Part shown: positions 32,496 through 39,700 of the stretch, piece after piece | How positions within the stretch are numbered: the first letter of the stretch is position 1 | How the letters are laid out: each line of letters opens with the position of its first letter | Assembly (NCBI GenBank): GCA_910584075.1 | Contig: CAJTZI010000002.1 | Coordinates: forward strand, 1 to 64,000 | Source: an uncultured Oscillibacter sp. | GTDB taxonomy: Bacteria > Bacillota > Clostridia > Oscillospirales > Oscillospiraceae | Direction: 5' to 3' | DNA: 64,000 bases | Notes under the pieces: model-generated | Seen by the model: the letters and a program-made list of their open reading frames with translations, nothing else | The model's database searches: none | What the model was told of the DNA's origin: nothing | Made by a program: the position numbers and the translations under genes

Positions 32496-32524
32496 ATGAT
32501 ACAGGAAAAGTATGAACAAATCAA
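32496..32524 (-). promoter_or_regulatory. promoter of the large membrane-protein gene
   Basis: Minus-strand TTGATT (32524-32519), 17-bp spacer, TATCAT (32501-32496). A direct repeat TATGATACAG occurs at 32495-32504, over this -10 box, and at 32533-32542. Confidence 0.6.
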
Positions 32525-32547
32525 GTTTTCCCTATGATACAGAAAAT

Positions 32548-32575
32548 TTGCCAGGGCCGGAAAATATGTTATAAT
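32548..32575 (+). promoter_or_regulatory. promoter of the ECF sigma operon
   Basis: TTGCCA (32548-32553), 16-bp spacer, TATAAT (32570-32575), divergent from the promoter of the membrane-protein gene. Confidence 0.6.
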
Positions 32576-32628
32576 TTATGCAATGCGCGGAGACTTTTTC
32601 CGTGTAGAGGGAAAAGGAGGTGCGGAGC

Positions 32629-33189
32629 ATGGACGACACGCAGATCGTGGCGCTGTACTGGGCCAGGGACGAGGCGGCGCTGGCGGAGAGCGAGCAGAAA
32701 TACGGCGGCTACTGCCGCGCCATCGCCCTGGGGATTCTGGAAAGCCGGGAGGATGCGGCAGAGTGCGTCAACGACACGTGGCTCCGGGCCTGGGAGGCCA
32801 TGCCGCCCCGCCGCCCGTCCCGGCTGGACACCTTCCTGGGCAAGCTGACCCGCAACCTCTCTCTGGACCGCTGGCGGACCCTGCGGGCTCAGAAGCGGGG
32901 CGGCGGACAGACAGAGCTGGCCCTCAGTGAGCTGGAGGAGTGCCTCCCCGCCGCCAGCTGCCCGGAGCGGGAGGCAGAGGCCCGGGACCTGACGGAGAGC
33001 CTGAACCGGTTTCTGGAGGCACTGCCCCGGGAGAAGCGGGTGATCTTTGTCCAGCGGTACTGGTACCTCTGCTCCGTGGAGAAGCTGGCGGCGATGCACG
33101 GGATGGAGAAGAACACCGCGGCCTCCATCCTCTTCCGCCTGCGCGCGGCCCTGCGGGAGCACCTGGAGCGGGAGGGATTCACAGTATGA
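32629..33189 (+). CDS. ECF-type RNA polymerase sigma factor
   Basis: 186 residues from ATG 32629, eight bases after AAAGGAGG. Region 2 is seen in YCRAIALGILESREDAAECVND then TWLRAWEAM with LTRNLSLDRWR; region 4 in LPREKRVIFVQRYWYLCSVEKLAAMHG followed by AASILFRLRAALREHL. The two are joined by a charged linker. The variant found in this genome family has CVNDTWLRAW instead of the usual QETFLRAW. Its stop codon overlaps the start of the membrane partner gene (ATGA). Confidence 0.9.
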   Translation: MDDTQIVALYWARDEAALAESEQKYGGYCRAIALGILESREDAAECVNDTWLRAWEAMPPRRPSRLDTFLGKLTRNLSLDRWRTLRAQKRGGGQTELALSELEECLPAASCPEREAEARDLTESLNRFLEALPREKRVIFVQRYWYLCSVEKLAAMHGMEKNTAASILFRLRAALREHLEREGFTV

Positions 33190-34076
33190 GCGCGGAACGG
33201 CTTTTACATGCCATAGGGGATATCCGGGGGGACTTCATCCGGGAGGCCGCGCCGGCGGGCGTCTCCCGCCGGCGCAGATGGCCCTGGGCGGCGGCCCTGG
33301 CGGCGTGTCTGTGCCTGGCGCTGCTGATGGCCAGAACCCGGCCCGCCTCCCCCGCGGAGAACGGCGTCGACGCCTCCGGGGACGTCTCCGCCTCGGCCCC
33401 CGAGGCCCCCGGTGCCTCTCCCTCCGGCGGGGAGGACGGTCCCGTCGGATGCGCCCCCTTCTTCGGGGAGATCTCCCAGCCCCTGCTGTACTGGCAGGGC
33501 ACGGCCTACGCCTGGAACCGGGTGGGCGCTCCGGGCCGCCCCATCGGGGAGCCGCCGGAGACCATTGCGCAGTGGACGGAGCTGGGCCCCCTGGCGGGCG
33601 TCACTGCGGAGGAGACCTCGGAAGACCTGTGGCTCTACGCCGACATCGGCCAGGTGTCCGGCACCGTCTACGCGGACCCGGAGGGCCACCCCGGCGTCCT
33701 CTATGTGCTGATGACCACGGAGTGGTTCGAGGAGGAATGGGTGCGTTTTGTGGCGGACAAGCGGTTGCTGACCTCTGCTCTCTTCTACGATGGACAGCTC
33801 TATTATCTGGACCCCGGACAGTATCCCGCCCATAATGCCGTCATGACCCTTCCCGCCGGCTATAAGCCGGTGGGAACGCTGGTCCCCGCATCCGACCCTG
33901 ACCGCCTCCCCGACCGGGAACTTGAAGTCAATTGGGAATTCGGCTACGGAGGTCATACGCTCTACGCCAAGCCCGGCTATGACGGCACCCTCTATGTGGA
34001 GTGCCAAAGAGTCTGGAGCGGCGGCAGCTATCCGCTGTACGCCCCGGCGACGCTGCGGCCCCAGCCGCAGCCATAG
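33186..34076 (+). CDS. membrane-anchored partner of ECF sigma factor (putative anti-sigma)
   Basis: 296 residues. The start ATG 33186 overlaps the sigma stop codon. A short cytoplasmic N-terminus (SAERLLHAIGDIRGDFIREA), a membrane helix at about 34-50, an Ala/Pro/Ser linker and an extracytoplasmic domain with many Trp and Tyr residues. The design is that of an anti-sigma factor with an outside sensor. No zinc-finger motif is present. A second frame continues after the stop to 34191 with LANPAEPDILLLPHYWSGLK and WVFVRYH, so a frameshift may have removed about 34 C-terminal residues. Confidence 0.75.
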   Translation: MSAERLLHAIGDIRGDFIREAAPAGVSRRRRWPWAAALAACLCLALLMARTRPASPAENGVDASGDVSASAPEAPGASPSGGEDGPVGCAPFFGEISQPLLYWQGTAYAWNRVGAPGRPIGEPPETIAQWTELGPLAGVTAEETSEDLWLYADIGQVSGTVYADPEGHPGVLYVLMTTEWFEEEWVRFVADKRLLTSALFYDGQLYYLDPGQYPAHNAVMTLPAGYKPVGTLVPASDPDRLPDRELEVNWEFGYGGHTLYAKPGYDGTLYVECQRVWSGGSYPLYAPATLRPQPQP

Positions 34077-34193
34077 ACAGCCGGGGCAGCCGGCACTGGC
34101 CAATCCGGCGGAGCCGGACATCCTGCTGCTGCCCCACTACTGGAGCGGACTGAAGGGGCCGGATTACTGGGTATTTGTCCGGTACCATTGAAC

Positions 34194-34225
34194 AACGGGC
34201 CGAAGGCGTATGCCTCCGGCCCGTT
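34194..34225 (-). terminator. terminator of the ctsR-mcsA-clpC operon
   Basis: Stem AACGGGCCGAAGGC / GCCTCCGGCCCGTT (14 bp, one mismatch, 4-nt loop) just past the clpC stop codon; T-rich on the minus side (GTTGTTC). Confidence 0.65.
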
Positions 34226-34228
34226 CGC

Positions 34229-36676
34229 TTACTTGGTCACCAGGAGCTTCTCGTCCTCCACGGTGAGCTTTGCCGTATCCCCGGCCTTCAAGGTGCCGTC
34301 CAGGAGCTTTTCGGCCACGGCGTCCTCCACCCGGCTCTGGATGGCCCGCCGCAGAGGCCGTGCGCCGTACTTGGGATCAAAGCCCTTCCGGGCCAGCTCC
34401 GCCACGGCCTCCGCGCTGGCGTCCAGGCGGACGCCCATGGCCTCCATCCGGGCGGAGACGGCGCCCAGCATCCTGCGGGCCACCTCCCGGATGTCCTCCT
34501 CCGTCAGGGCGCGGAAGACAATGATGTCGTCAATCCGGTTCAAAAACTCCGGGCGGAAGGTCTGGCGCAGCTCTCCCAGCACCGCCTCCTGGGCGTCACG
34601 GAACTGGCGCTCCGCGTCTTTGGAAACATCCTCTGTGCCGGCGGAAAAGCCCAGCCTGCCGCTGGCGGCGGTGAGGCGCTTGGCGCCGATATTGCTGGTC
34701 ATGACGATCACCGCGTTCTTGAAGTCCACGGTGCGGCCCTGGGAGTCGGTGATGCGGCCGTCGTCCAGAATCTGGAGCAGCACGTTCCACACATCCTCGT
34801 GGGCCTTTTCGATCTCGTCGAAGAGAATCACGGAGTAGGGCTTGCGGCGAACCTTCTCGGTAAGCTGCCCGCCCTCCTCGTGGCCCACATAGCCCGGGGG
34901 GGAGCCGATGAGGCGGGAGACCGTGTGCCGCTCCATATACTCGGACATGTCGATGCGGACCATAGCGGTCTCGTCGCCGAACATGGCCTCCGCCAGGGAC
35001 TTGCACAGCTCCGTCTTGCCCACGCCTGTGGGACCCAGGAACAGGAAGGAGCCGGTGGGGCGTTTGGGGTCCTTCAGACCCACCCGGCCCCGGCGGATGG
35101 CCCGGGCCACGGCCTGGACGGCCTCATCCTGGCCCACCACCCGCTCATGAAGCTTCTCCTCCATCCGCAAAAGACGCTGTCCCTCGTCCTCGGTCATGCG
35201 GGTGACGGGGATGCCCGTCCAGCCGGAGACCACGGCGGCGATGTCCTCGGCGGTGACGGGGCGGTGCTCTGCGCTGCTCTTTTTGCGCTTGTCCCGCTCC
35301 AGGTCCACCTGCTCCTGATAGTTCCGCTCAATGTCCCGCAGCTGGGCGGCAGTCTCATAGTCCTGCCGCTGTATTGCGGCCTCCTTGTCCTTGGTCAGGG
35401 CGGCGATCTTCTCCTCCAGGCTCTTGAGCTCCTCAGAGGGCTCCTCCGTCTCCATCCGCACCCGGCTGGCGGCCTCGTCCATCAGGTCGATGGCCTTGTC
35501 CGGCAGGAAGCGGTCGTTGATATACCGGGCGGAGAGGTTGACGGCGGCGTCCAGGGCCTCGTCGGTGATCTGGAGCTTGTGGTGCTGCTCGTACTTCTCC
35601 CGCAGGCCCTTCAAGATCTCCAGAGAGGCCTCCCTGGAGGGCTCCCCCACCTGCACCGGCTGGAACCGGCGCTCCAGGGCGGCGTCCTTTTCAATATATC
35701 TGCGGTACTCGTTCAGAGTCGTGGCGCCGACGACCCGGATCTCCCCCCGGCCCAGAGCGGGCTTGATGATGTTGGCGGCGTCCACGGCGCCCTCGGCGCT
35801 GCCGGCACCCACGATGGTATGGAGCTCATCGATGAAGAGGATCACGTCTCCGGAGCGCTTCACCTCCTCCAGCGTCTTTTTGATCCGCTCTTCAAACTCG
35901 CCCCGGTACTTGGTGCCGGCCACCATGCCGCTGAGATCCAGAGAGAGGATGCGCTTGTCCAACAGGTCCTCGGGCACGTCTCCCAGGACGATTTTCCGGG
36001 CCAGCCCCTCCGCCAGGGCGGTCTTGCCCACACCGGGCTCACCGATCAGGCAGGGGTTGTTCTTGGTGCGGCGGGAGAGAATCTGGATCATCCGCTGGAT
36101 CTCCTCATCCCGGCCGATCACGGGGTCCAGGCGGCCCGCCCGGGCGTCGGCGGTCAGATCCCGGGTAAACTCCCGCAAATTTTTCCCCTTCTCCTCCCGG
36201 GGAGCGGCGCCCTTGGCCTCCCCAGCCTTGCTCCGGGGCTGCTCGCTGAGCTTGCGCATCAGGGCGCTGTACAGCCCCCGGGCATCCACCCCGGCGGTGC
36301 GCAGGATGCGGACGGCCATGTTATTGCCCTCCCGCAGGATGCCTGCCAGCAGGTGCTCCGTGCCGATATAATTGCAGCCGCCCCGGATGGAGTCCTCCAT
36401 GGCGATCTCCACCACCCGCTTGGCCCGGGGTGTCAGGCCCTGGGCAGGATTGCCGCCGGGCAGGCCCGCGCCCACGCTCTTTTTGATGATCTCCACCACC
36501 ATACCGGCGGTGAGGCCCGCCTCGGCCAGGACATCGTGGGCCGCGCCGTCCTCCTCCCGGAGGAGACCCAGCAGCAGGTGTTCCGTGCCCACGTATCCGT
36601 GGCCCAGGTCTCCCGCTGCCTCCTGGCTCAGCCGCAGGGCCGCCTCGGCCCTGGGTGTGAATTTATTCTCATTCAT
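34229..36676 (-). CDS. clpC: Clp protease ATP-binding subunit ClpC
   Basis: 815 residues, the normal length, from ATG 36676. Double Clp N-domain (RAEAALRLSQEAAGDLGHGYVG and its repeat), first AAA module with Walker A GEPGVGKT near residue 214, a middle domain with a UVR-like segment (DKEAAIQRQDYETAAQLRDI), and second AAA module with Walker A GPTGVGKT near 547. Feeds unfolded proteins into ClpP. Third gene of the CtsR-controlled heat-shock operon, 36 bp after mcsA. The usual adaptor kinase gene mcsB is missing between them. Confidence 0.97.
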   Translation of the reverse strand: MNENKFTPRAEAALRLSQEAAGDLGHGYVGTEHLLLGLLREEDGAAHDVLAEAGLTAGMVVEIIKKSVGAGLPGGNPAQGLTPRAKRVVEIAMEDSIRGGCNYIGTEHLLAGILREGNNMAVRILRTAGVDARGLYSALMRKLSEQPRSKAGEAKGAAPREEKGKNLREFTRDLTADARAGRLDPVIGRDEEIQRMIQILSRRTKNNPCLIGEPGVGKTALAEGLARKIVLGDVPEDLLDKRILSLDLSGMVAGTKYRGEFEERIKKTLEEVKRSGDVILFIDELHTIVGAGSAEGAVDAANIIKPALGRGEIRVVGATTLNEYRRYIEKDAALERRFQPVQVGEPSREASLEILKGLREKYEQHHKLQITDEALDAAVNLSARYINDRFLPDKAIDLMDEAASRVRMETEEPSEELKSLEEKIAALTKDKEAAIQRQDYETAAQLRDIERNYQEQVDLERDKRKKSSAEHRPVTAEDIAAVVSGWTGIPVTRMTEDEGQRLLRMEEKLHERVVGQDEAVQAVARAIRRGRVGLKDPKRPTGSFLFLGPTGVGKTELCKSLAEAMFGDETAMVRIDMSEYMERHTVSRLIGSPPGYVGHEEGGQLTEKVRRKPYSVILFDEIEKAHEDVWNVLLQILDDGRITDSQGRTVDFKNAVIVMTSNIGAKRLTAASGRLGFSAGTEDVSKDAERQFRDAQEAVLGELRQTFRPEFLNRIDDIIVFRALTEEDIREVARRMLGAVSARMEAMGVRLDASAEAVAELARKGFDPKYGARPLRRAIQSRVEDAVAEKLLDGTLKAGDTAKLTVEDEKLLVTK

Positions 36677-36712
36677 GATCTTTGATCTTCCTTTCCTCCA
36701 TGTTGGAACAGC

Positions 36713-37210
36713 TCACTGAGCTCCTCCATCCTCCTTGTGCTCCGCCTCCAGGGCGCGGATCTGATCCCGCAGCTGGGCGGCCCGCTCAAAATCCTCCTGG
36801 CGGACGGCCTTTTTCATCTCCATCCGCAGGGCGTTCATCTGCCGCATCCGGGCAAAGCGGCCCTGATCCTCCCGGTCCACCAGATCATCCCGTTTCTCCT
36901 CCCTGGGCGTCTCCTGCCTCGCCGGACCCAGGGCTGGCATATCGGCAAAGAAATCGTCAAAGGGGTCCTCCAGCAGCCAGCCCCGCCGGTTCAGAAGACT
37001 GGGCATGGGGGAGAAGAAGTCCTCCAGAACGCCTCCGCTGAAAAAGCTGTTGAAGCCCTGCATCATCTTCTGGCGCTGGGCCGCCACCCGCTGGGTGTAG
37101 CCCAGCTTCTCCGCGCACTCCGCGCAAAGGTGCTTCTCCTCCACATGGCCGTTGATGTTGCTCTGGTAGACAAAGGTAACTTCATTCTTACCGCAATTCT
37201 CGCATTTCAT
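36713..37210 (-). CDS. mcsA: McsA-like protein with UVR domain
   Basis: 165 residues from ATG 37210 (AGGAGG upstream). Two CxxC zinc motifs at the N-terminus (KCENCGKNEVTFVY and HLCAECAEKLG) and a C-terminal UvrB/UvrC motif (LRMEMKKAVRQEDFERAAQL RDQIRALE) are exactly the McsA layout; the middle is divergent and rich in Phe and Asp. In Bacillus McsA activates the arginine kinase McsB and affects CtsR. Here mcsB is not in the operon, so this protein may act directly on CtsR or ClpC. Confidence 0.88.
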   Translation of the reverse strand: MKCENCGKNEVTFVYQSNINGHVEEKHLCAECAEKLGYTQRVAAQRQKMMQGFNSFFSGGVLEDFFSPMPSLLNRRGWLLEDPFDDFFADMPALGPARQETPREEKRDDLVDREDQGRFARMRQMNALRMEMKKAVRQEDFERAAQLRDQIRALEAEHKEDGGAQ

Positions 37211-37277
37211 AATCAAATACCTCCTGTTATATCCAAATATATTTTGATACCGTTCAGATAATCCCAACCGGCAGGCG

Positions 37278-37730
37278 CTAGACCTGCAAGATGAGGACCT
37301 GCTTCATGATGGCGGCGCGGACCTGGTCCCGCAGCTCCCGGGGCACGGCGGCAAGGGCCTTGTCGCCCACCGCCGCCGCCAGGGCCCGGCAGATCTCCTC
37401 CTCCACCGCTCCGGACTGGGCCAGATTACCCAGAATCGCCCGGGCGGAGGGCAGATCCACCGCCTCTCCCAAAGAGTTGATGACGTGCATCAAAAGCGTC
37501 TCCCGGTCCACCCGCACCCGGGTGATGCGGATGTACCCGTTGCCCCCCCGGCGGCTCTCCACAATGTAGCCCCGCTCCGGGGAAAACCGGGTGCTCATCA
37601 CATAGTTGATCTGGCTGGGCACGCAGTTGAACCGCTGGGCCAGATCGCTGCGCTGGACCTCCAGCACGCCGTTCTCCGCCTCGTCCAGGCAGTCCTGGAG
37701 GAAGCCGGCGATCAGATCGGTAATTCCCAT
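37278..37730 (-). CDS. ctsR: transcriptional repressor of class III heat-shock genes CtsR
   Basis: 150 residues from ATG 37730 (MGITDLIAGFLQ). The winged-helix part LAQRFNCVPSQINYVMSTRF and the tetraglycine-type wing RGGNGYIRI, which reads temperature in CtsR, are present. The ATG frame from 37817 is rejected since it would start between the promoter boxes. Represses its own operon by binding GGTCAAA-N3-GGTCAAA heptads, two of which flank the promoter. Confidence 0.95.
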   Translation of the reverse strand: MGITDLIAGFLQDCLDEAENGVLEVQRSDLAQRFNCVPSQINYVMSTRFSPERGYIVESRRGGNGYIRITRVRVDRETLLMHVINSLGEAVDLPSARAILGNLAQSGAVEEEICRALAAAVGDKALAAVPRELRDQVRAAIMKQVLILQV

Positions 37731-37765
37731 GGGACACCATCTCTTTCCGTAACGTTTATTTTGAC

Positions 37766-37850
37766 TTTGACTTTCTTTAACCTTTGTTCTGCTGTCAGTA
37801 TACCACGGAGGGCGCAAAAGTCAAGAGGTTATTTTTGACTTTCTTTGACC
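37766..37850 (-). promoter_or_regulatory. heat-shock promoter with two CtsR boxes
   Basis: Minus-strand TTGACT (37824-37819), 16-bp spacer and TATACT (37802-37797). A CtsR box (GGTCAAA GAA AGTCAAA) at 37850-37834 lies upstream of the -35 box, and a second (GGTTAAA GAA AGTCAAA) at 37782-37766 lies just downstream of the start site, with one more GTCAAA half directly after it. Confidence 0.85.
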
Positions 37851-37950
37851 ATTTTGAAAACAAATTATGAACGGTTAGTTCTGGCAAACCATTTTTTGAG
37901 TAGTTTTCGGGATTTTTCAAAAATTTCCCGTTACGGTTTTAACATTCCTC

Positions 37951-37978
37951 TTGCTTTTTTGAAATTCTATGCTACAAT
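37951..37978 (+). promoter_or_regulatory. promoter of the ferredoxin gene
   Basis: TTGCTT (37951-37956), 16-bp spacer, TACAAT (37973-37978). Confidence 0.65.
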
Positions 37979-38008
37979 GAGGATACAATTTTAATGGAGG
38001 TGCTTCCC

Positions 38009-38182
38009 ATGGCCTACAAGATTACTTCTGCATGCGTCAGCTGCGGTTCCTGCGCGGACGCCTGCCCCGCCGGCGCCATCAGCCAGGGCGATGACGCTTA
38101 CGTCATCGACGCTGCCGCCTGCCTGGACTGCGGTTCCTGCTGCGACACCTGCCCCAACGGCGCCATCGTCCCCGAGGAATAA
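38009..38182 (+). CDS. 2[4Fe-4S] ferredoxin
   Basis: 57 residues from ATG 38009 (GGAGG 8 bp upstream). Two perfect CxxCxxCxxxC-P clusters: CVSCGSCADACPAGAI and CLDCGSCCDTCPNGAI, the clostridial-type low-potential ferredoxin. Carries electrons for anaerobic redox enzymes such as hydrogenase or pyruvate:ferredoxin oxidoreductase. Single gene with its own promoter and a very strong terminator. Confidence 0.97.
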   Translation: MAYKITSACVSCGSCADACPAGAISQGDDAYVIDAAACLDCGSCCDTCPNGAIVPEE

Positions 38183-38187
38183 GAGGG

Positions 38188-38236
38188 ATACATAAAAGAC
38201 CCCCGGGCTTGTGGCCCGGGGGTCTTTTATGTATCA
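38188..38236 (+). terminator. terminator of the ferredoxin gene
   Basis: Perfect 21-bp stem around a TTGTG loop: left arm 38188-38208, right arm 38214-38234, built on ACATAAAAGACCCCCGGGC and its complement, with TTTTAT inside the right arm. Confidence 0.9.
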
Positions 38237-38250
38237 TGGATTGAAATGGC

Positions 38251-38424
38251 GCAGGGGGAACCTTCGTTCCCCAAGCCCGGCAGTCCGGGCTTGGGGGCGG
38301 TTTTGCCTGTGGCAAAACCGGTCGCCTGCGGGCGGATGATTTGAATCGCGCGGGGGGCCTTCGTTCCCCCCGCACACCCCCCTCCACTCCTGAAGGCTGC
38401 GGGGACGGGGGGATGATTTCGGGG
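38251..38424. repeat. duplicated hairpin element
   Basis: Two similar units begin ATTGAAATGGCGCAGGGGGA (38250) and ATTTGAATCGCGCGGGGGGC (38340). Each contains a GGGG..CCTTCGTTCCCC hairpin. Between them are perfect stems at 38269-38296 (CCCCAAGCCCGG, loop CAGT) and 38298-38320 (CGGTTTTGCC, loop TGT). No gene lies here. Confidence 0.6.
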
Positions 38425-39120
38425 TCAATAGACGTGACCGGGGGACCAGTCGCTCCAGAAGGCCTCCTCCGCCTCCGTGGCGGCAGGCACCGCATACCCG
38501 TCCTCTTTACTCCACAGCAGGATGGAGTCCTCTCCCTCACCGAAATACACGTTCTCCGGCCTGCCGCTGGAATAGTACCTGGGGTCAAATTTCCACCGGA
38601 TGACTGCCAAATCCTCCGGGAACATCAAATCGCTTCTGCTGAGAAAGATGTTCAGCGGCAAAAGCGGGCGGTGAATGGAGAGATGATGGCCGTCCTCTTC
38701 CTTTTCAAAATATATGGTATTCCGGCACGCCCTGTTCAGCCCCGCCTCCACGCAGATCTCGCCGCTCTCCAGCACGCAGGTGTTCAGGCAGGCATAGTCT
38801 CCGCTGTCCATGGGAACCTTACACTGGGTCACGGAGTACCAGATGGCAAACCCACCCAGGCTCAGCGCCGCCACAACAACGGCGCCCGTCAGAAGCGCAC
38901 GCCGCCAGAGCCGCCGCCACTCCTGGGCGATCCTCTCCACCACCGCCGTGTCCTCTTCCGCCTTCTTCTCCGCCGCCGGCAGGGGCGCGTCCATGTCTTC
39001 CAGCGCCTGGCGGCAGGACCCGCAGTCCGCCAGGTGCTCCTTCACCGCCCTCCGGCTCTCCTCCGAGCACACGCCGTCGTGGTACAACGGCAGCAGGTCC
39101 TGTACGATTTTACAGTTCAT
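38425..39120 (-). CDS. anti-sigma factor with zinc-finger (zf-HC2) domain
   Basis: 231 residues from ATG 39120, overlapping the sigma gene by 11 bp. The N-terminal CKIVQDLLPLYHDGVCSEES and the zinc motif VKEHLADCGSCRQALEDM are those of the zf-HC2 (ZAS) domain that holds ECF sigma factors. One membrane helix at about 75-95 is followed by an extracytoplasmic domain (VPMDSGDYACLNTCVLESGE, HHLSIHRPLLPLNIF). It should sequester the sigma factor until an envelope signal is sensed. Confidence 0.88.
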   Translation of the reverse strand: MNCKIVQDLLPLYHDGVCSEESRRAVKEHLADCGSCRQALEDMDAPLPAAEKKAEEDTAVVERIAQEWRRLWRRALLTGAVVVAALSLGGFAIWYSVTQCKVPMDSGDYACLNTCVLESGEICVEAGLNRACRNTIYFEKEEDGHHLSIHRPLLPLNIFLSRSDLMFPEDLAVIRWKFDPRYYSSGRPENVYFGEGEDSILLWSKEDGYAVPAATEAEEAFWSDWSPGHVY

Positions 39121-39583
39121 CCAATCCCTCCTTCAATTTTCCCTGGGCCCGGAAGTAGGTCACCCGGGCCCAGCTCTCGCTCTTTTGGAACAGCGCCCCG
39201 ATGTTCGCGAAGGACAGCTCCCCGAAGGTTCGCAGAGAGAACACCTCCTTGTAGGGCTCCGGCAGGGCGTGGAGCAGGATGTGGAGACGCCGGGCGGTGT
39301 CCCGGTCGGTGAACCCCTCCTCAATGCCGCCGTCCGCCGCCTCCGCGGGGCTGTCCCGGAACCGCCGCCGCTCCCGGCAGAGATCCGTGTACAGGTTCCG
39401 GGCGATCTGGCACAGCCACACCCGCAGCTGGCACTCTCCCCGGAAGGTGCCGATGGTGGCCAGGGCCCGGAAAAAGGTCTCCTGGGTGATCTCCTCCGCC
39501 ACAGCCCCGTCCCGGCTCAGAGCCAGGATATATCTGTACACGTCGGCGAAATACAGCCGGTAGACCTCCTCAAAGTCGGGCAT
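39110..39583 (-). CDS. ECF-type RNA polymerase sigma factor (SigW-like)
   Basis: 157 residues from ATG 39583 (AAAGGAGG 6 bp upstream). Region 2: YRLYFADVYRYILALSRDGA followed by VAEEITQETFFRALATIGTF and LCQIARNLYTDLCRERRR. Region 4: LPEPYKEVFSLRTFGELSFANIGALF followed by SWARVTYFRAQGKLKE. This is a classical ECF factor, unlike the more divergent one at 32.6 kb. A candidate ECF-type promoter upstream suggests autoregulation. A much longer frame running through recG on this strand is a shadow. Confidence 0.92.
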   Translation of the reverse strand: MPDFEEVYRLYFADVYRYILALSRDGAVAEEITQETFFRALATIGTFRGECQLRVWLCQIARNLYTDLCRERRRFRDSPAEAADGGIEEGFTDRDTARRLHILLHALPEPYKEVFSLRTFGELSFANIGALFQKSESWARVTYFRAQGKLKEGLDEL

Positions 39584-39606
39584 CTCCTCACCTCCTTTGT
39601 CCATAG

Positions 39607-39632
39607 GACGGAGAATTTGGGTTTTCGTTACA
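39607..39632 (-). promoter_or_regulatory. candidate ECF-dependent promoter
   Basis: Minus-strand TGTAAC (39632-39627), 16-bp spacer, CGTC (39610-39607). This resembles sigma-W type promoters (TGAAAC-N16-CGTA) and lies 24 bp before the sigma start codon. Confidence 0.5.
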
Positions 39633-39639
39633 AACCTGT

Positions 39640-39667
39640 TTGCAAGTTTCCAAAATCTGATTATAAT
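39640..39667 (+). promoter_or_regulatory. promoter of recG
   Basis: TTGCAA (39640-39645), 16-bp spacer, TATAAT (39662-39667). Confidence 0.7.
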
Positions 39668-39700
39668 GGAGGCAGAGCTTTTCGGAAAGGGGGAATCGCC

